This document shows, in pieces, positions 43,523-53,117 of a stretch of DNA of 64,000 nucleotides; position 1 is the stretch's first letter, and each line of letters starts with the position of its first letter. Origin of the DNA: Bolinopsis microptera (Eukaryota; Ctenophora; Tentaculata; Lobata; Bolinopsidae); assembly GCF_026151205.1 (NCBI RefSeq), contig NC_087072.1:14236169-14300168 (forward strand), written 5' to 3'. The notes under the pieces are model-generated. The model was not told the origin of the DNA and made no database searches. It saw nothing but the letters and a program-made list of their open reading frames with translations. Made by a program: the position numbers and the translations under genes.

Positions 43523-44771
43523 TCAGTTTCGTTCATTAATTAATGAACAAACCACAGCAATCTGTGCAAGACTAACAACCAAGCCCACTATAACAGCATG
43601 ATAAGGGTCAAGGAAGACAGCGAGAGCGGTACTTACTACACCACCTACTAGACATCCTATTTCCATCAGGGAACCACCCAAAGACAGGCCAGCCAGTCCA
43701 AAATATTCCACATCGTAGTTTTGGTCCCTGCATCGAATAACACAATTTTCCTATTCCCATCATTATGCATTCTACAAGTAAGCAAGGTCTTGCAAGAATG
43801 ATCCCATAAGATATGGCGAATCCGAGCATGAAGGTAGTTTGAAGCGTTATAAACTTGAAATGTGGTCTAAGAAAAAATCCTATCGGCCTTCCTATGATGT
43901 TGGCAAGGCCATTGACCGCAGCAAGGATCATATATTGATCTCCATGTATGACTTGCTCACAATTATCGACATCTACAGATACGTTGGTTAGATTGTAATT
44001 CCTGATGAGTGATGGAAGGAGCATGACACTCCCATATCCTAGGAAGATGTTAAAGCCTCCGAAAAGGCTCGCCTTAAGAACTCTCACAGCAAAGTTTTCA
44101 ACAGACTGAGATCCATTTTGATCTTTGAGAAGGCTTGTTGATTCATTAGCTGTGACTTCTTCGTCAAAGAAACAATGTAGCATCAATATTGGTGGGATGA
44201 ACAAAGGAATAGAAGTAAGAAGAACAAACGTCCGCCATCCTATTTTATCTAGAAAAAACCAACCCAGCAGCGACGCCCAACCAGAACCAAACGTAAATGC
44301 AATGCAGTCATGAATGAAAGAAAATGTTGGTAGAATCTTTTTAGAAGAAACATGTTTTGCACCGAAAACTCCAATTGTTGTCGTGTTTAATCCACAGCCA
44401 AATCCTATGAGAGCTCTAGAAAGTAGAAAAGTATAATAATTGGGAACCAACGAGCAGAATATGGTAAATATTATGGAGCCATACAGTGAAAAAAGCAGGG
44501 TGGTTTTATCACCGCATTTCTTCGCCAGCGGAACAGCAGTTAGTGTACCGATACCTGCAAATACATAAATGATTGTAGCAGAGGTCCCTTCCTGGAAAAA
44601 GGAGACCCCAAGCTCGCAAGAAACCTTCTGTGTAATTACGCCGGGCAGGTATAATTCCACAGCATCCCCAAACTTGATCAGCATCGCCAGTACAAGGAAA
44701 CAGTAATCGTTTTTTGTCCATCTCGAATTATTTTGGTGGGGCGTTATCTCAGACTCATCTTGAACGGTCAT
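43523..44771 (-). pseudogene. MFS transporter (SV2/SVOP-like), copy 1, frameshifted near the C-terminus
   Basis: A major facilitator superfamily transporter: multiple hydrophobic segments, GVITQKVSCELGVSFFQEGT in the first loop, YYTFLLSRALIGFGCGLNTT at helix 4, and an intracellular loop around FFDEEVTANESTSLL. The pattern is closest to SV2/SVOP-like proteins; the substrate cannot be told. The start ATG is at 44771. The frame runs to 43608 but changes after CYSMQG (about 43735). Compared with copy 3, 14 bp are missing here. The true C-terminal helix (GLVVSLAQIAVVCSLINERN, ending 43523) is left in another frame. The last membrane segments are therefore lost and the protein is probably inactive. 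There is no intron. It is 97-99% identical by eye to copies 2 and 3, including upstream flank. Confidence 0.8.
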
Positions 44772-46025
44772 TCTCCTGGATTAATGCCAATAAACAAATT
44801 GAAGAAAGAATCCATTGTTGGACTTGTACAGTGTACTAGAACAGTTTTTTCGGATCTACATCGGTCAAACCGCAATTGAAATGTGAACTGGTTGCATTAG
44901 AGTTCAAATAAACAGCAATATAAATGGACTACGAAATACGATCAGACGAAAAAAGGCGTGAGTACCATCGTAAATTGAAATATGCAGGGCACAACATATA
45001 AGTGCGGCACATATTCGCAACAGTTGTTTTCCGCACTTTTTCGCACAAGTTGGAACTTCCCGCACAATTTTAGGTGTAAAAACCAAAAGTATATCGAAAA
45101 ACTGGGCCGAGTTCAGTTAAAAACTGGGGCGAGTTTACTCATGCATGGCCGAGTTTAGTCAAAATCTGGGTCAAATTCAGTCGCAACTGGAGTATGGACC
45201 GAGTTTAGTAAAAAATTACTACAGCATGCCAAATGATCCTCGTTACCATGTGTTGTTACCTGTACTTGCTGTAAACGAATCTGCCTATTGATCATCGTCT
45301 GCTTTCACACTAATTGATACAAATTTGCCAAAAAGTGATTACGTAACGATCTTACGATCTTGAATATACAGCTTTTGTAATTGGCCTGTTTCATTGTAAA
45401 AATGGAGCTGCTTGGAGAAACTTAATTTAAATAAGTATCTAGATTTTAAAAAAGAACCAAATATTAGATCAATACTTGATGTATGCTGTGTACACTGTAC
45501 ATTGTACAATGAAATAAGATGAACATGCCCGTAACTATGGTTAAAATAAAACGTTTTCATGACGTAACATCAGAAACATCGGAAAGTAGAACTATTTTTT
45601 AAATCAGGAAAAGCATATATAGAAAGTTCATTAATATTATTATCAGATAACAAGTTGATAATGCATTGACTTTTAATGATACTGATATTTGATGAAAAAC
45701 AAAAGAGGGCGAATCATCGCAAATTAATAACTTGTCAAGCTGGATCACAATCCCTCAACAGATTGAAAATGAGGCACTTTAGGTTATACACATTACACAT
45801 GTATACTGCACCAACAATTTGTTGGAATATTATAAATAATACTACGAGTATGCCTCAATTATTATACTCATTGCCAGCTCAATTAGCCCCATACCAGTCA
45901 TATAATTGTAAAACCTTCTATGAGGGTAGTTCTGTATATTTATACATCTTGAATTGTCAGGAATCTCAGCGAACGATAATAACTAGACAAACGAATAATT
46001 CAACCTGAGAGTACCTAAACTCAGC
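44772..46025. other. 5' flank of MFS copy 1, duplicated elsewhere
   Basis: Non-coding. 44772-45066 recurs upstream of copy 2 and partly of copy 3. About 45425-46025 recurs at 57640-58010 and, after a LINE insertion, at 59936-60180. About 45105-45220 holds degenerate repeats of the type CGAGTTTAGTCAAAA. Frames here have no similarity. Confidence 0.6.
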
Positions 46026-46416
46026 TTAATTGCGGTGTTCCAAATTTGCCGCACATAGAAACGTTTTGGTGTTTAGGCAGGTGCGGAATCGCCCTTTTTG
46101 CAAAATATTACCGCACCTAAATGTAGCCTCTGCAAAAGATTGAAGACCATAGGAGGACCATACATATTCCTCTCCAGTAGAGGTGAGCCACTTTGTGGCA
46201 GTTTTCACAGCAGTTTGCTCGGCCATAAGTGTCAGACATCAACGTGTCATGTTGGATACTCTTGTTCTGAACAAAATCTGAATGCAACTCCAAGAAGTCC
46301 TCGCATTTAACAGAATCACTTTTAAGTTTCATGACATTCTCAACACTGGCCTTAGGAGCTTTCAGCTCATTAAATGAAAACAAGTCTAAAACATTGGTAA
46401 CAGAATTCAGCTCCAT
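46026..46416 (-). pseudogene. Unknown ORF, frameshifted duplicate
   Basis: I do not recognise it. A minus-strand start at 46416 reads about 60 residues (KAPKASVENVMKLKSDS, HDTLMSD), after which the homologous reading moves to another frame (AVKTATKWLTSTGEEYVWSS to FLCAANLEHRN, stop 46026). The duplicate at 60203-60410 keeps TLMSELETLMAKQTAV in one frame. So 8 bp are missing here at about 46217 and the copy is broken. The C-terminal part is strikingly conserved between copies. It may be a single-exon gene or a terminal exon. Confidence 0.4.
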
Positions 46417-46712
46417 AGTGATGGGTGGAAGAGGGGGGAGAAAATGGCGGTGAGGGAGGAGAAAATGGCGGTGAAGTGAATACTTTAGCCCAGGAAGTGA
46501 TGCGTTGCTAGTAGATACACACGGTCACGTCATCGTCTCTTCTATTGCTTTTACATTGGGACCTCAAATTATTTGTAATATAGAAATGTTGAAAGTATTA
46601 AACACTACAACCAACATTATTTATTTGTTCGGAAATTAGGACGATTACCAATCATGTTTTTAGTGACCAAATTGAATAATCGGAATGAATCCTCTAAATT
46701 TTTTTAAATGCA

Positions 46713-47014
46713 AAAAAACACGATTTGGTAACATCATAAAAACAGTTTGCGGATTGACGATTCGGCAATGAATTAGTATTACGCAACTAGGAATTAGTTT
46801 AGTCAGATGAAAGAGATTTTATGGAAGTCAATAGATATTTAAAAAAAAAATGATAAACACTTTTTGTATAAAAGCTGGGCAAATATTCCATATTCGGACG
46901 TTATCATAAAATGGATATAAAACAAACCATATTATCCTATTTATCCTTATCCTGCTAAAATATCCAGTACCAATCTTTTAAAAATTATTTATCAAACGGC
47001 ACACTCGTAAATCA
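46713..47014. repeat. 300-bp direct repeat, left copy
   Basis: The segment from AACACGATTTGGTAACATCA to GGCACACTCGTAAATCA is repeated almost exactly at 48121-48422. The two copies bracket the MFS copy 2 segment, so the segment is an insertion accompanied by duplication of about 300 bp. Confidence 0.9.
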
Positions 47015-47826
47015 CAATTATCGACATCTACAGATACGTTGGTTAGATTGTAATTCCTGATGAGTGATGGAAGAAGCATGACACTCCCATATCCTAGAAA
47101 GATGTTAAAGCCTCCGAAAAGGCTCGCCTTAAGAACTCTCACAGCAAAGTTTTCAACAGACTGAGATCCATTTTGATCTTTGAGAAGGCTTGTTGATTCA
47201 TTAGCTGTGACTTCTTCGTCAAAGAAACAATGTAGCATCAATATTGGTGGGATGAACAAAGGAATAGAAGTAAGAAGAACAAACGTCCGCCATCCTATTT
47301 TATCTAGAAGAAACCAACCCAGCAGCGACGCCCAACCAGAACCGAACGTAAATGCAATGCAGTCATGAATGAAAGAAAATGTTGGTAGAATCTTTTTAGA
47401 AGAAACATGTTTTGCACCGAAAACCCCAATTGTTGTCGTGTTTAATCCACAGCCAAATCCTACGAGAGCTCTAGAAAGTAGAAAAGTATAATAATTGGGA
47501 ACCAACGAGCAGAATATGGTAAATATTATGGAGCCATACAGTGAAAAAAGCAGGGTGGTTTTATCACCGCATTTCTTCGCCAGCGGAACAGCAGTTAGTG
47601 TACCGATACCTGCAAATACATAAATGATTGTAGCAGAGGTCCCTTCCTGGAAAAAGGAGACCCCAAGCTCGCAAGAAACCTTTTGTGTAATTACGCCGGG
47701 CAGGTATAACTCCACAGCATCCCCAAACTTGATCAGCATCGCCAGTACAAGGAAACAGTAATCGTTTTTTGTCCATCTCGAATTATTTTGGTGGGGCGTT
47801 ATCTCAGACTCATCTTGAACGGTCAT
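46978..47826 (-). pseudogene. MFS transporter copy 2, C-terminally truncated
   Basis: Residues 1 to about 270 of the transporter are intact (start ATG 47826), almost identical to copy 1. At 47015 the sequence leaves the gene just after the NVSVDVDNC codons and runs into the 300-bp repeat, adding about a dozen foreign residues before a stop at 46978. Helices 8-12 are absent. The 5' flank matches copy 1 up to the CCCGCACAA word (48120). Confidence 0.9.
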
Positions 47827-48120
47827 TCTCCTGGATTAATGCCAATAAACAAATTGAAGAAAGAATCCATTGTTGTAATTGTACAGTGTACTAGAACAGT
47901 TTTTTCGGATCTACATCGACCAAACCGCAATTAAAATGTGAACTGGTTGCATTATAGTTCAATTAAACAGCAATATAAATGGACTACGAAATACGATCAG
48001 ACGAAAAAAGGCGTGAGTATCATCGTTAATTAAAATATGCAGGGCACAACATATAAGTGCGGCACATATTCGCAACAGTCGTTTTCCGCACTTTTTCGCA
48101 CAAGTTGGAACTTCCCGCAC

Positions 48121-48422
48121 AAAAAACACGATTTGGTAACATCATAAAAACAGTTTGCGGATTGACGATTCGGCAATGAATTAGTATTACGCAACTAGGA
48201 ATTAGTTTAGTCAGTTGAAAGAGATTTTATGGAAGTCAATAGATATTTTTTAAAAAATGATAAACACTTTTTGTATAAAAGCTGGGCAAATATTCCATAT
48301 TCGGACGTTATCATAAAATGGATATAAAACAAACCATATTATCCTATTTATCCTTATCCTGCTAAAATATCCATTACCAATCTTTTAAAAATTATTTATC
48401 AAACGGCACACTCGTAAATCAT
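48121..48422. repeat. 300-bp direct repeat, right copy
   Basis: The partner of 46713-47014. It continues into unique sequence (ATAAGGGGCAAAATTTATTC), which identifies it as the original right-hand context. Confidence 0.9.
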
Positions 48423-48966
48423 AAGGGGCAAAATTTATTCTTTCAATTGTCAAAACACTGTCACTGTGACAGTGTGACTATATGCATAGAACAGGCACAT
48501 AAAAGTAAAATTCATGATCGTGAAATCACACGAAAAATTGAAACTGCAAGTCAAATGTACGAGATATTGCACACTATACAGTTAAAACTTGAAAAGGAAA
48601 TAAGAATGGTTACCAAGGACCACATAAAGTGCTTTTGGAACTTTAAATGGTTTTTGGTTATAACAAGTTTTTATACGTATCTGGGTAATCTGTCTCTCAA
48701 ACAATTCACTGTCGTTAACTCAAATGTTTCTCTCGGTGGCTTTTATTCGTGTTTTTGTGAGTCGTGACCATACCTTTCACGCCTGGACATCTAAACGTAT
48801 GCTCATACTCATGTCTTAGTGTCTTGGTCTTCTTCGTTTCTTCCTGAGTTTGTTTCATCTATCCTTGGACCTGCCAGATTGAATAAAATTGTCATGGTCT
48901 TGACATTTCTAATATCATGCTCATTAGAAAATGTCAGAATAATGCAGTTCAACCAATCATGGCTTA
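48423..48966. other. Intergenic / GPCR 3' flank
   Basis: No supported gene. A plus-strand frame at 48447-48767 has no recognisable domain. Confidence 0.4.
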
Positions 48967-49938
48967 TTAAAAACACTCAGGATATTTACCTTGGCTAGAA
49001 GCAATAGCATTGCTGGATATCAACTGTTTAGAGCCCAATATCCAAGACAAGAGAAACTCTCTGAAGCTAGTAACTGTCAAGCTGTAGACGTAGAAGTTGC
49101 TCATAGTGTTGAAGTAGAGACAGGAAAGGGAGATCCTGAGGTATTCGTTGTGGAAGAAACTCTTTGTATCTGCCAATCTAGGGCCAACAAAAGAGTAGAT
49201 GGCGTAAGGTAGGAGTGATAAGCAGTAGATGACTGCAATAAGGATGATAGTTATGATGCCTTGCCATTTGATAGTGTGCCTCCCTTGACTAGCGACTTTC
49301 TTTGCAATGATGAGCAAATTTACGGTAGCAGCGATAACTAGAAAATTTGGAATGACCATGAAAACCGTGGACAGCAATGGTCTTAGCCATTTCCAGATGA
49401 CAGAGGAATAACCAAACTCACAGTTGTATGCTCTGTGATCGTAGATTTGATCACTTTTGTCTACCAAGAAGAAAGCAGCTGGAAGACTTAACACAGATAT
49501 CCAAATAACTGCACAACCAATGTGGGCCTTTCTTGACTCCAGTCCCCTGGTTCTCAGAGGTGCACGCAGGATGGCAAGCTTGCAAGTTGTCATAGAACAT
49601 ATGAGATACATTCCTACTACATTAAGGTAATACTTAATGTAGGGCTGAATGTAACAGAACCATTCACCCAGTACCCAACTATCTGCTATCAAAGTGATAA
49701 CTCGTGGCAATGCCCCTGATAGAGACACCATTAAATCACAGACGGCTATGTGCCGGATGATAGCTACGATACAACTGTGAAGTTTAAAGGCCTTATATCG
49801 GATTGATGCTACAAGAATGGTAGTGTCTCCGATTGAGGATGAGATGAGGACGAAAAGCATGTACCCCACCCAAGTGTATCTTTCAGCTTCCTTCTGAATT
49901 CCAAATTCTGTTTTAATGGAAAAGTCGTGAGATTTCAT
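48967..49938 (-). CDS. Class A (rhodopsin-like) orphan GPCR
   Basis: A single exon of 323 residues with seven hydrophobic segments. Landmarks are SSIGDTTIL (helix 1, Asp where Asn1.50 is usual), AVCDLMVSLSG (Asp2.50), WFCYIQPY (Cys3.25), MTTCKLAILRAPL (Cys-Lys-Leu at the DRY position), AVIWISVLSLP (Trp4.50), VIPNFLVIAA (Pro5.50), CLSLLPYAIYSF (Pro6.50) and SNFYVYSL (at the NPxxY position). The paired cysteine of extracellular loop 2 is in YNCEFGYSS. The ligand is unknown. Loss of DRY, Asn1.50 and NPxxY suggests unusual coupling or relaxed constraint, although the frame is intact. Single-exon class A receptors in large lineage-specific sets are normal for early animals. The upstream region contains the 24-bp splice-donor minisatellite on the same strand. 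Confidence 0.85.
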   Translation of the reverse strand: MKSHDFSIKTEFGIQKEAERYTWVGYMLFVLISSSIGDTTILVASIRYKAFKLHSCIVAIIRHIAVCDLMVSLSGALPRVITLIADSWVLGEWFCYIQPYIKYYLNVVGMYLICSMTTCKLAILRAPLRTRGLESRKAHIGCAVIWISVLSLPAAFFLVDKSDQIYDHRAYNCEFGYSSVIWKWLRPLLSTVFMVIPNFLVIAATVNLLIIAKKVASQGRHTIKWQGIITIILIAVIYCLSLLPYAIYSFVGPRLADTKSFFHNEYLRISLSCLYFNTMSNFYVYSLTVTSFREFLLSWILGSKQLISSNAIASSQGKYPECF

Positions 49939-50344
49939 TGCACCTTGTACTTGAATGTAAATAGGGTAAATTAATGTTACATTTTGTTAAATTTGTAAAG
50001 TCTGGGTCTGTTCAAACGGCGTAGCAGACTTGCTAAATATTTACGAATAGAGCCAAAAAAAATGTATTTCGATTCCGGCTCCCGCTCATATCAACAATAT
50101 TATCGAAATGTTAATTACCGATGTTAAAGCAGCTGTCATATTCAAACTAAAATTAAAAATGCACGCAATACAATTCTGATCACAAAATTTGTGATCGTAA
50201 TAAGCATATTCGTATGTTTTTAAATAAAGAGTGAGCTTATGACATGGAGCCTAAAGATATGTATTTTTATCAGCTGGCGCTGCATTTCTAAGCTTTGCTA
50301 CTACTTTGCTAGTTAAGTGTGACGGAATTCTAAATAGGCGCAAA
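49939..50344. other. GPCR upstream flank with dispersed 95-bp repeat
   Basis: About 50222-50312 (AAATAAAGAGTGAGCTTATG, ATATGTATTTTTA, CAGCTGGCGCT) recurs in the same orientation at about 54814-54906. The pair brackets the minisatellite and the pore-forming gene. No terminal repeats were found. Confidence 0.7.
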
Positions 50345-50351
50345 AGAGCCA

Positions 50352-50815
50352 CCTGTGGTACTTACCAGTGTACTTACTGTGGTACTTACCAGTATAGTTA
50401 CTGTGGTACTTACCAGTATACTTACTGTTATACTTACCAGTATACTTACTGTGGTACTTACAAGTATACTTACTGTGGTACTTACCAGTATACTTACTGT
50501 GGTACTTACCAGTATACTTACTGTGGTACTTACCAGTATACTTACTGTGGTACTTACCAGTATACTTACTGTGGTACTTACCAGTATACTTACTGTGGTA
50601 CTTACCAGTATACTTACTGTGGTACTTACCAGTATACTTACTGTGGTACTCACCAGTATACTTACTGTGGTACTTACCAGTATACTTACTGTGGTACTTA
50701 CCAGTATACTTACTGTGGTACTTACCAGTATACTTACTGTGGTACTTACCAGTATACTTACTATTGTACTTAACAGTATACTTACTATGGTACTTACCAG
50801 TATACTTACTGGTAT
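50352..50815. repeat. 24-bp minisatellite made of 5' splice-site sequences (minus strand)
   Basis: About 19 copies of GTGGTACTTACCAGTATACTTACT on the plus strand. On the minus strand each unit contains CTG/GTAAGTA and ACA/GTAAGTA, two near-perfect U1 snRNA complements, so about 38 donor-like sites lie in 460 bp. The unit length is divisible by three, which explains the long Tyr/Thr- or Val/Leu-rich frames on both strands. These frames are not genes. Units at the edges are more diverged, and the centre is uniform. Confidence 0.95.
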
Positions 50816-50848
50816 CAGAATGCTTATTGTTGGTAATTTCTACATATT

Positions 50849-50880
50849 ATTTCGCTCGCCCAAAAATTATTACGTAAATT
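50849..50880 (+). repeat. End fragment of the telomere-like MITE
   Basis: TTCGCTCGCCCAAAAATTAT plus ACGT matches the left terminal repeat of 32007-32386 and of 42823. Confidence 0.6.
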
Positions 50881-51314
50881 GGCGAACCTACTATAATATG
50901 TGCGGATAATATTATATTTCAGATGTCTTTAGTCGGTCTGGAATAATGATTTAGTAGTCTGTATGCTACTTTAGTGGTTTCACCGACCGTACTTTACTCA
51001 GCTGCACAGCAACTATTCGACTTGTCATTGGTAATTGGCACTGCATTGGAAGAAATTGCTGAAATATGTTTTTCATAAAGTATCGTTCAAACGACTTTCA
51101 ACCATCTTAAGACACACAATAACATTAACACGTATACGTTCCTACTCCTAGTCATTGGTAGGCACCGCGTTGAAGAGGCTAATTATATTTTTTCATTCGT
51201 CAAGCGAATAATTGAGTACTGTGCTCTGGCATAATCAAATATTAAACGCACTCATTTCCAAGAGGTTGCAATATCAACTGGTAGGCCGGTTGTTCACAAT
51301 CAAACTCTTTGAAC
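50881..51314. other. 5' flank of the pore-forming gene
   Basis: No coding sequence. The two leucine/asparagine codons before the ATG are open but lack a start. No reliable promoter element is seen. Confidence 0.4.
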
Positions 51315-53117
51315 ATGTTTAAAACTACTTTCCTTGCTCTCTTTGCAGTGGGAGTCTTTGCCGCTGATGAACCCTTGACGGCAGCACAAAGCGGTGTTCC
51401 AGTTCCCTTCTCAACATCGTGCGTCTTAAAAGTAGTTGGAACTAGCTCCAATGTCTATAATGGAGACGTGTCATTTTTCAAAGGGAACCAAGAATTAGTC
51501 TTGTTTGGATTACATCCTGAATGGAAAGGAGGAAGCTTGGCTGTAAAAAACAACGTCTTTAAACAGGGAAAGAAGCAGTGGGGTTACCAGTGGGTGAGCA
51601 CGAGTTACCCTAGTGGAAATGGCGGCGAGCGGGAGTACACATTCGAGTTCCAGGCCACTGAGTTAGCCATACTATGTCAAGGAAAGGCTCTCATCTCCAT
51701 AAAATACAATGAGCTTACAACTGACCCAGAGGGACTTTTGAATGATCTAGATATTGTCAAGTTCAAGCCAGGAACTGGAGACGCTGATCTTAAGTTCGCT
51801 CAGATATGTTCAGTAGGTACTGAACGTAAAGCTTTACCAAAGCTAATCATCTACGATTACGCTGACCAAGGAGGAACGGCCATTACCCTAATTGGCCCAT
51901 CGCCAAGGTTTGATCTCCTAAATTTCAATGATAAGACAGGTAGCGTTTGGGCAGTCACTGGAGATTGGGAACTTTACACGGGATACGATTACCAGTACAG
52001 TAGGTTCTTCGTGAAAGAAGGTGAGAAGATAAACGCGAGAGACTCCAACGCTTATTCTGCGACCAGACCTGCCAATTGCCGCTACATCTCCGATCCTACG
52101 ACAGCTAAATTACGTGTCTCTACAAGTTCCCATCTTCAGTATGGGACGACGGAGTACCTGACCCCACAGAAAGATTTAGGAGATATGGCCAATAAGATAA
52201 CTTCTGTGGTTGCCGACAAAGGAGACTGGGAGATGTACCAGTATACAGGATATGAAGGGGTGAGATTAGTGATAAAAGAAGGAGAAAAGATAGAACACAT
52301 TGGTGATCAAGGATTTGATAACTCGGTCAGTTCTCTAAGACCAATCTGTGAGACATATAATGGAAAAGAAAAGTGCGCACTGTCAAGAATCGAGGTATTG
52401 GACAAGGAAGGAGACTTAGCGCCCAGGTACACTGGAACTGAAATCATCGGCTCTCAGTCTAGTGGATCCTGTTACGGACCAGCCGAACACGAGATTGAAA
52501 TCGTACAAATAAATGGTGTGGAGGAATCAGTAAGTCTCGAAATTTCAAAAGAAAATGAAGTTAACTGGGACATAACAGTGTCCGCATCGGTTGAGGTTCA
52601 GGTAGGATTCTTGGGAAGTGGATCATCTTTCTCAGCGGGTTTGTCCTTGGGAGTTGGTGGCGCTATCACTATGGGCAGCTCTAAAACAACAGAAACAACG
52701 ACTATCAGCGAGAAAGAACACGGACAGGTCACCCAGTTTCCTGTGCCGGGTGCAGGGATCGTCTTCGGTGTTGTGGACAGGTATGAGGTTGACCAGTCCG
52801 ATATACCGGTGATAATGCACATGACATGTCCGGACGGGGTCAACAAAACAGTGGAATCCTCCATTGCAATGAAAAAAGTTTCCTTCGGAGCTGCTCACTT
52901 CTGGTCACTAACAGGACAGTTCGCTAAAAAAGCGTGCATGGCAGACAGGAACATCCCAGATTGCGTTGAAAATGTGAGAAAGAACTTTTCAAATTTCATC
53001 GGGCAAAAAGATGAGATTGAAGATGCATTTGAAGCATGTTTCTCTGATGGTAAGGGAGAATTTAGACGAATGAAACGCAAGAAACGACGAACGAAACGAC
53101 GTATGAAACGCGTTTAA
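51315..53117 (+). CDS. Secreted crystallin/aerolysin-type pore-forming protein
   Basis: One intact exon, 600 residues. Residues 1-17 form a signal peptide (FLALFAVGVFAADE). Residues 30-135 are a beta-rich domain I cannot name (a galectin-like or FAMeT-like sandwich is possible). Residues 170-345 look like two beta/gamma-crystallin-like repeats, with paired TGDWELYTGYDYQYSRFFVK and KGDWEMYQYTGYEGVRLVIK. Residues 385-545 have the Ser/Thr/Gly-rich alternating pattern of an aerolysin-family stem (TVSASVEVQVGFLGSGSSFS, SSKTTETTTISEKEHGQVTQ) followed by PVPGAGIVFGVVDRY. The tail is a cluster of 14 basic residues (RRMKRKKRRTKRRMKRV). The same crystallin-plus-aerolysin combination is known in amphibian beta-gamma-CAT and related proteins, which act in membranes and epithelial defence. 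Whether this one is toxic, defensive or digestive cannot be told. Confidence 0.8.
   Translation: MFKTTFLALFAVGVFAADEPLTAAQSGVPVPFSTSCVLKVVGTSSNVYNGDVSFFKGNQELVLFGLHPEWKGGSLAVKNNVFKQGKKQWGYQWVSTSYPSGNGGEREYTFEFQATELAILCQGKALISIKYNELTTDPEGLLNDLDIVKFKPGTGDADLKFAQICSVGTERKALPKLIIYDYADQGGTAITLIGPSPRFDLLNFNDKTGSVWAVTGDWELYTGYDYQYSRFFVKEGEKINARDSNAYSATRPANCRYISDPTTAKLRVSTSSHLQYGTTEYLTPQKDLGDMANKITSVVADKGDWEMYQYTGYEGVRLVIKEGEKIEHIGDQGFDNSVSSLRPICETYNGKEKCALSRIEVLDKEGDLAPRYTGTEIIGSQSSGSCYGPAEHEIEIVQINGVEESVSLEISKENEVNWDITVSASVEVQVGFLGSGSSFSAGLSLGVGGAITMGSSKTTETTTISEKEHGQVTQFPVPGAGIVFGVVDRYEVDQSDIPVIMHMTCPDGVNKTVESSIAMKKVSFGAAHFWSLTGQFAKKACMADRNIPDCVENVRKNFSNFIGQKDEIEDAFEACFSDGKGEFRRMKRKKRRTKRRMKRV

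Noticed and set aside
43608-44771. Reading copy 1 of the transporter as intact with an unusual C-terminus
   Set aside because: The membrane-segment C-terminus is present in the neighbouring frame down to 43523 and copy 3 has the missing bases, so a deletion is the simpler reading.
50306-50909. Tyr/Thr- and Val/Leu-rich open frames on both strands
   Set aside because: The 24-bp unit is a multiple of three, so any stop-free frame stays open through the array.
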